From contig NZ_QNRK01000044.1 in NCBI RefSeq assembly GCF_003315135.1, positions 1 to 55,570 of the forward strand: a DNA stretch of 55,570 bases, given 5' to 3'. The translations under genes and the position numbers were made by a program. The DNA is from Roseiarcus fermentans. Lineage in GTDB: Bacteria > Pseudomonadota > Alphaproteobacteria > Rhizobiales > Beijerinckiaceae. Positions 52,350 through 55,570 of the stretch are shown here, in pieces; position 1 is the stretch's first letter, and every line of letters starts with the position of its first letter. The notes beneath the pieces are model-generated. The model searched no databases, was not told the origin of the DNA, and saw only the letters and a list, made by a program, of their open reading frames with translations.

Positions 52350-53270
52350 CTAAGCCCCCGCCGCTTCGCGCACCGCCGTGCGGACCTCGATCGCGAAGTC
52401 CGGGCAGAGCCACTCGCACACCCGGCAGCCGGTGCAGGCGTGCGGCGCCTTCAGAAAGGCTACCTGCTCGGCGTCGAGCACGAGGCAGCGCTCGGGGCAG
52501 AGTTTGACGCAGATGTCGCAGCCCTTGCACCACGCGGCGTTGATGACGAGCGCGACCGACATGTCGGGGGCGTCGGCGGGCCTCGCCCGCGGGACGAATC
52601 CGGCGTCGAAGCGCAGCGTCGGGTCGTCGCGCGCCGCTTCCGCCCAGGCGCGGCCGGCCCGGAAGGCCTCGAGGTTGATCGCGCGCGACTTTGGCGGCGT
52701 CAGCGCGTCGAGCACCGCGAGCCAGTCGGCTGCGGGCATGTCGAGCGAGGTCGACAGCACGCCGAGCAGCACGGTGTTGGCGGCGCGGGGTTCGCCGAGC
52801 GTCGTCGCGATCGCGGTCGCGTCGAGGGCGAACCCCTCGCCCACCTTCTCCAGCGCTTCCGCCGGCGTTTCCCGCGCGTAGGCCATCGGCGCGCCGTGGC
52901 GGCGCGACCGGCAGGCGAACGGCGGCACGATGCGCCGGGTGTCGGCGATGAAGACGCCGGTCTCCGGCCGAAGGTAGTCGATCCAGCGCAGGCCCTCGGC
53001 CCATTCGAGCGCGATCAGCGCGTCGGCCTCGCCGCGCGCGATGGTCGGCGACCACACCTCGACGCCGAAGCGGATGTGGCTGAACACCGCGCCGCCGCGC
53101 TTGGCCATGCCGTGGACTTCGCTCTGCTTGACCTGAAGGCCCTGCTTCTGGCCGATCAGCGCCAGCGCCTTCGAGATCATCAGCACGCCCTGGCCGCCGA
53201 CGCCGACGATCATCACGTTCAGCGCGCGCGTCGCGGCCGCCGCCTGCTCCCCCTTCGGCTCGGCCCTCAT
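52350..53270 (-). CDS. iorB: Indolepyruvate-type ferredoxin oxidoreductase beta subunit fused to a 2[4Fe-4S] ferredoxin
   Basis: A 306-residue protein. Residues 15-200 are an IorB/gamma-type domain (VMIVGVGGQGVLMISKALAL, GMAKRGGAVFSHIRFG). The last 80 residues add a ferredoxin domain: WCKGCDICVKLCPERCLVLD and CTGCRVCEWLCPDFAIEV, eight cluster cysteines. Usual IorB proteins are about 200 residues and lack this domain. The start MRAEPKGE overlaps the iorA stop by 4 bp. The substrate may be indolepyruvate or another aryl 2-oxoacid; this is family-based. Confidence 0.85.
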   Translation of the reverse strand: MRAEPKGEQAAAATRALNVMIVGVGGQGVLMISKALALIGQKQGLQVKQSEVHGMAKRGGAVFSHIRFGVEVWSPTIARGEADALIALEWAEGLRWIDYLRPETGVFIADTRRIVPPFACRSRRHGAPMAYARETPAEALEKVGEGFALDATAIATTLGEPRAANTVLLGVLSTSLDMPAADWLAVLDALTPPKSRAINLEAFRAGRAWAEAARDDPTLRFDAGFVPRARPADAPDMSVALVINAAWCKGCDICVKLCPERCLVLDAEQVAFLKAPHACTGCRVCEWLCPDFAIEVRTAVREAAGA

Positions 53271-55066
53271 GCCAGGGCCATCGGCTGGATGCAGTCGGTC
53301 GGGCAGACCTGGGCGCACAGCGTGCAGCCGATACAGGCGGCGGCGTCGATCGCGACCCTGTGGCGGCCCTCGTAGAGCGCGTCCGACCAGATCAGCGCCG
53401 GGCAGCCGAGGTTCATGCACGACTGGCAGGCGACGCAGCGCTCCTCGGCCACCGCGAGCGGAGCGCCCTTGATCTTGACCGGATCGAGCACGCAGGGGCG
53501 CTCGGAGATCACCACCGAGACCCCCTTGTGCACGATCGCCTCGCGCAAAGTCTGGTACATGTGACCGATGTCGTAAGGGTCGACCCGGCGGATCCAGGTC
53601 ACGCCGACGGCGCGGCAGATCGATTCGTAGTCGACCTTCGGCGCCGATTCGCCGCGCAGGGTGCGTCCGGTGCCCGGATGGTCCTGCCCGCCGGTCATCG
53701 CGGTGATCGCGTTGTCGAGGATGACGACGGTGACGTTGGCCTTGTTGTAGACGGCGTCGATCAGCGGCGGGATGCCGGAATGGAGGAAGGTCGAGTCGCC
53801 GATGGTGGCGACGATCGGCTTCTTCTCGCCGGCCGCCGCCATGCCGACGGCGTTGCCGATGCTCGCGCCCATGCAGACGGTGGTGTCGATCGAGCGCAGC
53901 GGCTCGACGGCGGCCAGCGTATAACAACCGATGTCGCCCGCGACCCGCGCGTCGATCCCGCGCAGCGCGAGGTAGGCGCCCGTGTGCGGGCAGCCGGCGC
54001 ACAGCACCGGGGGCCGCGCCATCGGCTCGATGCCGAGCGATCTCGGCGCCGGCGCGGCTTCGGCGAGACCCGCCGCGGCGAGGCCGGCGCGCACCAGTTC
54101 CGGCGACAGTTCGCCTGCGCGGGGGAAGAACGCCTTGCCCTCGGCGGCAAGGCCCATGGCGCGGATGGCCGTCTCCAACGCCGGCTCCAGCTCCTCGACG
54201 ACCAGCAGCCGGTCGACCGAGGCGGCGAAGGCGCGCAACGCTTCTTCCGGCAGCGGCCAGGCGGCGCCGAGCTTGAGAATCGAGGCGCGCGGAACGACCT
54301 CCTTCACATAGAGGTAGGCGGTCGAACCGGTGACGATGCCGAAGGTCCGGTCGCCCGTCTCCAGCCGCGTCAGCGGCGAGGTCTCGAGCCAGGCGGCGAG
54401 CTTCGCCTCGCGTTCGATCACCCTGGGGTGAAGCCTGCGCGCATTGGCGGGAATGGTGACGGTCTTGCCGGGGGCGTCGACGAAGCCCTTCGAGGGCCGC
54501 TCCGCGCGCGCGCCGACGCGCACGACCGAGCGGGTGTGCGACAGGCGCGTGGTCGAGCGCACGATCACCGGCGTGTCGAAGTCTTCCGAGATCTGGAAGG
54601 CGAGGCGGGTGAAGTCGCAGGCCTCCTGCGCGTCCGAAGGTTCGAGCACCGGCACGCCGGCGAAGCGGGCGAACAGGCGCGTGTCCTGCTCGTTCTGCGA
54701 CGAGTGGATGCCGGGATCGTCGCAGACGACGAGCACGAGTCCGCCATGCGCGCCGATATAGGACTGCGACATCAGCGAGTCGGCGGCGACGTTGAGGCCG
54801 ACGTGCTTCATGCAGGCGATCGCCCGGACGCCCGAGAGCGCGGCCCCGATGGCGACGTCGAGCGCGACCTTCTCGTTGGTCGACCACTCGGCATAGAGGT
54901 CGGCGGCCGGATAGCGGCCGAGCGATTCCAGGATCTCGGTCGAGGGCGTGCCGGGATAGGCGGCGGCGACCCGGACGCCCGCCTCCCAGGCGCCCCGCGC
55001 GATCGCCTCGTTGCCCATCAGCGGCAGGACGTCGGCGGACGGCTGCGGCCTGACCTGTCGGTTCAT
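53267..55066 (-). CDS. iorA: Indolepyruvate ferredoxin oxidoreductase alpha subunit
   Basis: A 599-residue protein carrying alpha and TPP-binding beta domains in one chain. Segments are LPLMGNEAIARGAWEAGVRV, AAYPGTPSTEILESL, MKHVGLNVAADSLMSQSYIG, CAGCPHTGAYLAL and the TPP site GDIGCYTLAAVEPL with VATIGDSTFLHSGIPPLID. The C-terminus holds the 2[4Fe-4S] domain CVACQSCMNLGCPALIW and CIGCTLCAQVCPTDCIQ. It oxidises aryl 2-oxoacids to acyl-CoA with ferredoxin reduction. It is the first gene of the pair and coupled to iorB. Confidence 0.92.
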   Translation of the reverse strand: MNRQVRPQPSADVLPLMGNEAIARGAWEAGVRVAAAYPGTPSTEILESLGRYPAADLYAEWSTNEKVALDVAIGAALSGVRAIACMKHVGLNVAADSLMSQSYIGAHGGLVLVVCDDPGIHSSQNEQDTRLFARFAGVPVLEPSDAQEACDFTRLAFQISEDFDTPVIVRSTTRLSHTRSVVRVGARAERPSKGFVDAPGKTVTIPANARRLHPRVIEREAKLAAWLETSPLTRLETGDRTFGIVTGSTAYLYVKEVVPRASILKLGAAWPLPEEALRAFAASVDRLLVVEELEPALETAIRAMGLAAEGKAFFPRAGELSPELVRAGLAAAGLAEAAPAPRSLGIEPMARPPVLCAGCPHTGAYLALRGIDARVAGDIGCYTLAAVEPLRSIDTTVCMGASIGNAVGMAAAGEKKPIVATIGDSTFLHSGIPPLIDAVYNKANVTVVILDNAITAMTGGQDHPGTGRTLRGESAPKVDYESICRAVGVTWIRRVDPYDIGHMYQTLREAIVHKGVSVVISERPCVLDPVKIKGAPLAVAEERCVACQSCMNLGCPALIWSDALYEGRHRVAIDAAACIGCTLCAQVCPTDCIQPMALA

Positions 55067-55276
55067 CGCATCTCCCCCCGAAAGCGGGAATTTTCCGTTT
55101 GCGCCGATTTCAGCGCCGCGCGCAACCGGGGCGGCGGCCGCGGGGGCGCGACAAATCGCAGCGGGGCGTCTGGGACTCCGCCGTTGCTGGACGATGTGAT
55201 CTCGCGGTTCGCCGGCGCTTGATCGGAACGAGGCGATCGCGTCGAGACGGGAACGGCGAGCCGCAAGACCCGCTCG

Positions 55277-55477
55277 TCAGCGATCGTCGATCAGGACGAC
55301 GCCGAGCGCGGCCAGGGAGGGCACGAGGCCGGCCAACCGAACAAGGTCGATGGCTCGAGTGGCCTTCAGCTTGGCCACGACGGCCCGGTCGTAAACCGCA
55401 ATGCATTCGGCGGCGGTCAGGCGCGAAACATACAAGATCCCGTCCACGGCGAAGCGATCATGGATTTCCTGACTCAT
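55277..55477 (-). CDS. Small hypothetical protein
   Basis: A 66-residue protein starting MSQEIHDRFAVDGILYVSRL, with an alpha-helical C-terminal half (LVRLAGLVPSLAALGVVLID). I do not recognise it. The start has GGAAAC upstream, a weak ribosome-binding site, and the frame remains open to the window edge, so a longer gene cannot be excluded. It is co-directional with iorAB but 210 bp upstream of it. Confidence 0.55.
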   Translation of the reverse strand: MSQEIHDRFAVDGILYVSRLTAAECIAVYDRAVVAKLKATRAIDLVRLAGLVPSLAALGVVLIDDR

Positions 55478-55570
55478 ACGGTTTCCGCGTGATTGACTCG
55501 ATGGTTGGGGATTCCTGAAGCGGAAACAGCGTGATAGATAGAAGGGCCATGATTCGCGGGAGGCGGGCAT

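Overview
The window is GC-rich DNA from a free-living diazotrophic alphaproteobacterium. The combination of a nifHDKENX operon, NifV, FixABCX, ferredoxin FdxB, a short NifU C-terminal-domain protein, a ligase-associated repair cluster and 'GTCATTGCGAG' palindromes suggests Hyphomicrobiales, possibly near Beijerinckiaceae/Methylocystaceae. That placement is inference; no rRNA or other phylogenetic marker is present.

Region 1 (1-4141) is the end of an integrated element. It holds an IS21-family IstB, a CHC2/Toprim primase-like gene cut by the IS21 right end, an AlpA-type excisionase, two unknown genes and a tyrosine integrase. It ends at a 49-nt 3' fragment of tRNA-Gln(CTG), the probable attachment-site scar. 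Region 2 (4142-16566) is ordinary chromosome with some decay. It has tandem HdeA-like periplasmic proteins, tRNA-Lys, two short-chain dehydrogenases, glyoxalase II, a GAF-GGDEF cyclase, pterin carbinolamine dehydratase and a DUF4239 membrane protein. It also has a decayed helix-turn-helix/repeat gene, a complete ISNCY-type insertion sequence with a 17-bp target duplication, a two-gene operon I do not recognise, and pdeM. Region 3 (15871-22244) is the ligase-associated DNA-damage-response set: nuclease PdeM, Lhr-like helicase, ATP-dependent ligase and MBL-fold exonuclease. The last three overlap end to start. Region 4 (22628-26945) carries an AraC regulator, two tandemly duplicated TetR genes and a DUF763 gene.

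Region 5 (about 27170-47915) is the nitrogen-fixation island. Upstream of nifH is a patchwork of repeated modules. Three TGT-N10-ACA NifA-type sites sit beside DUF29 genes (one intact, one fragment) and two copies of a tiny conserved peptide gene. Next come nifH-nifD-nifK-nifE-nifN-nifX-DUF269-DUF683-fdxB-nifQ. A second block, with its own NifA site and -24/-12 promoter, carries an IscA/HesB protein, a NifU-like protein, nifS, nifV and nifW. A third block, again with both elements, carries fixABCX. A divergent small cytochrome-c-like gene lies between blocks two and three. Together these supply dinitrogenase reductase, dinitrogenase, the FeMo-cofactor scaffold and carrier proteins, Mo and S donors, homocitrate, and low-potential electrons. 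nifA, nifB and rpoN are not in the window.

Region 6 (47987-55477) is on the minus strand: a PEP-CTERM secreted protein, a three-subunit 2-oxoacid:ferredoxin oxidoreductase, an IorAB-type oxidoreductase whose beta subunit carries an extra ferredoxin domain, and a small unknown gene. Their position suggests a link to ferredoxin reduction for nitrogenase, but that is inference. Dispersed palindromic repeats sit in many gaps, including inside the nif operon and in frame within the helicase gene.
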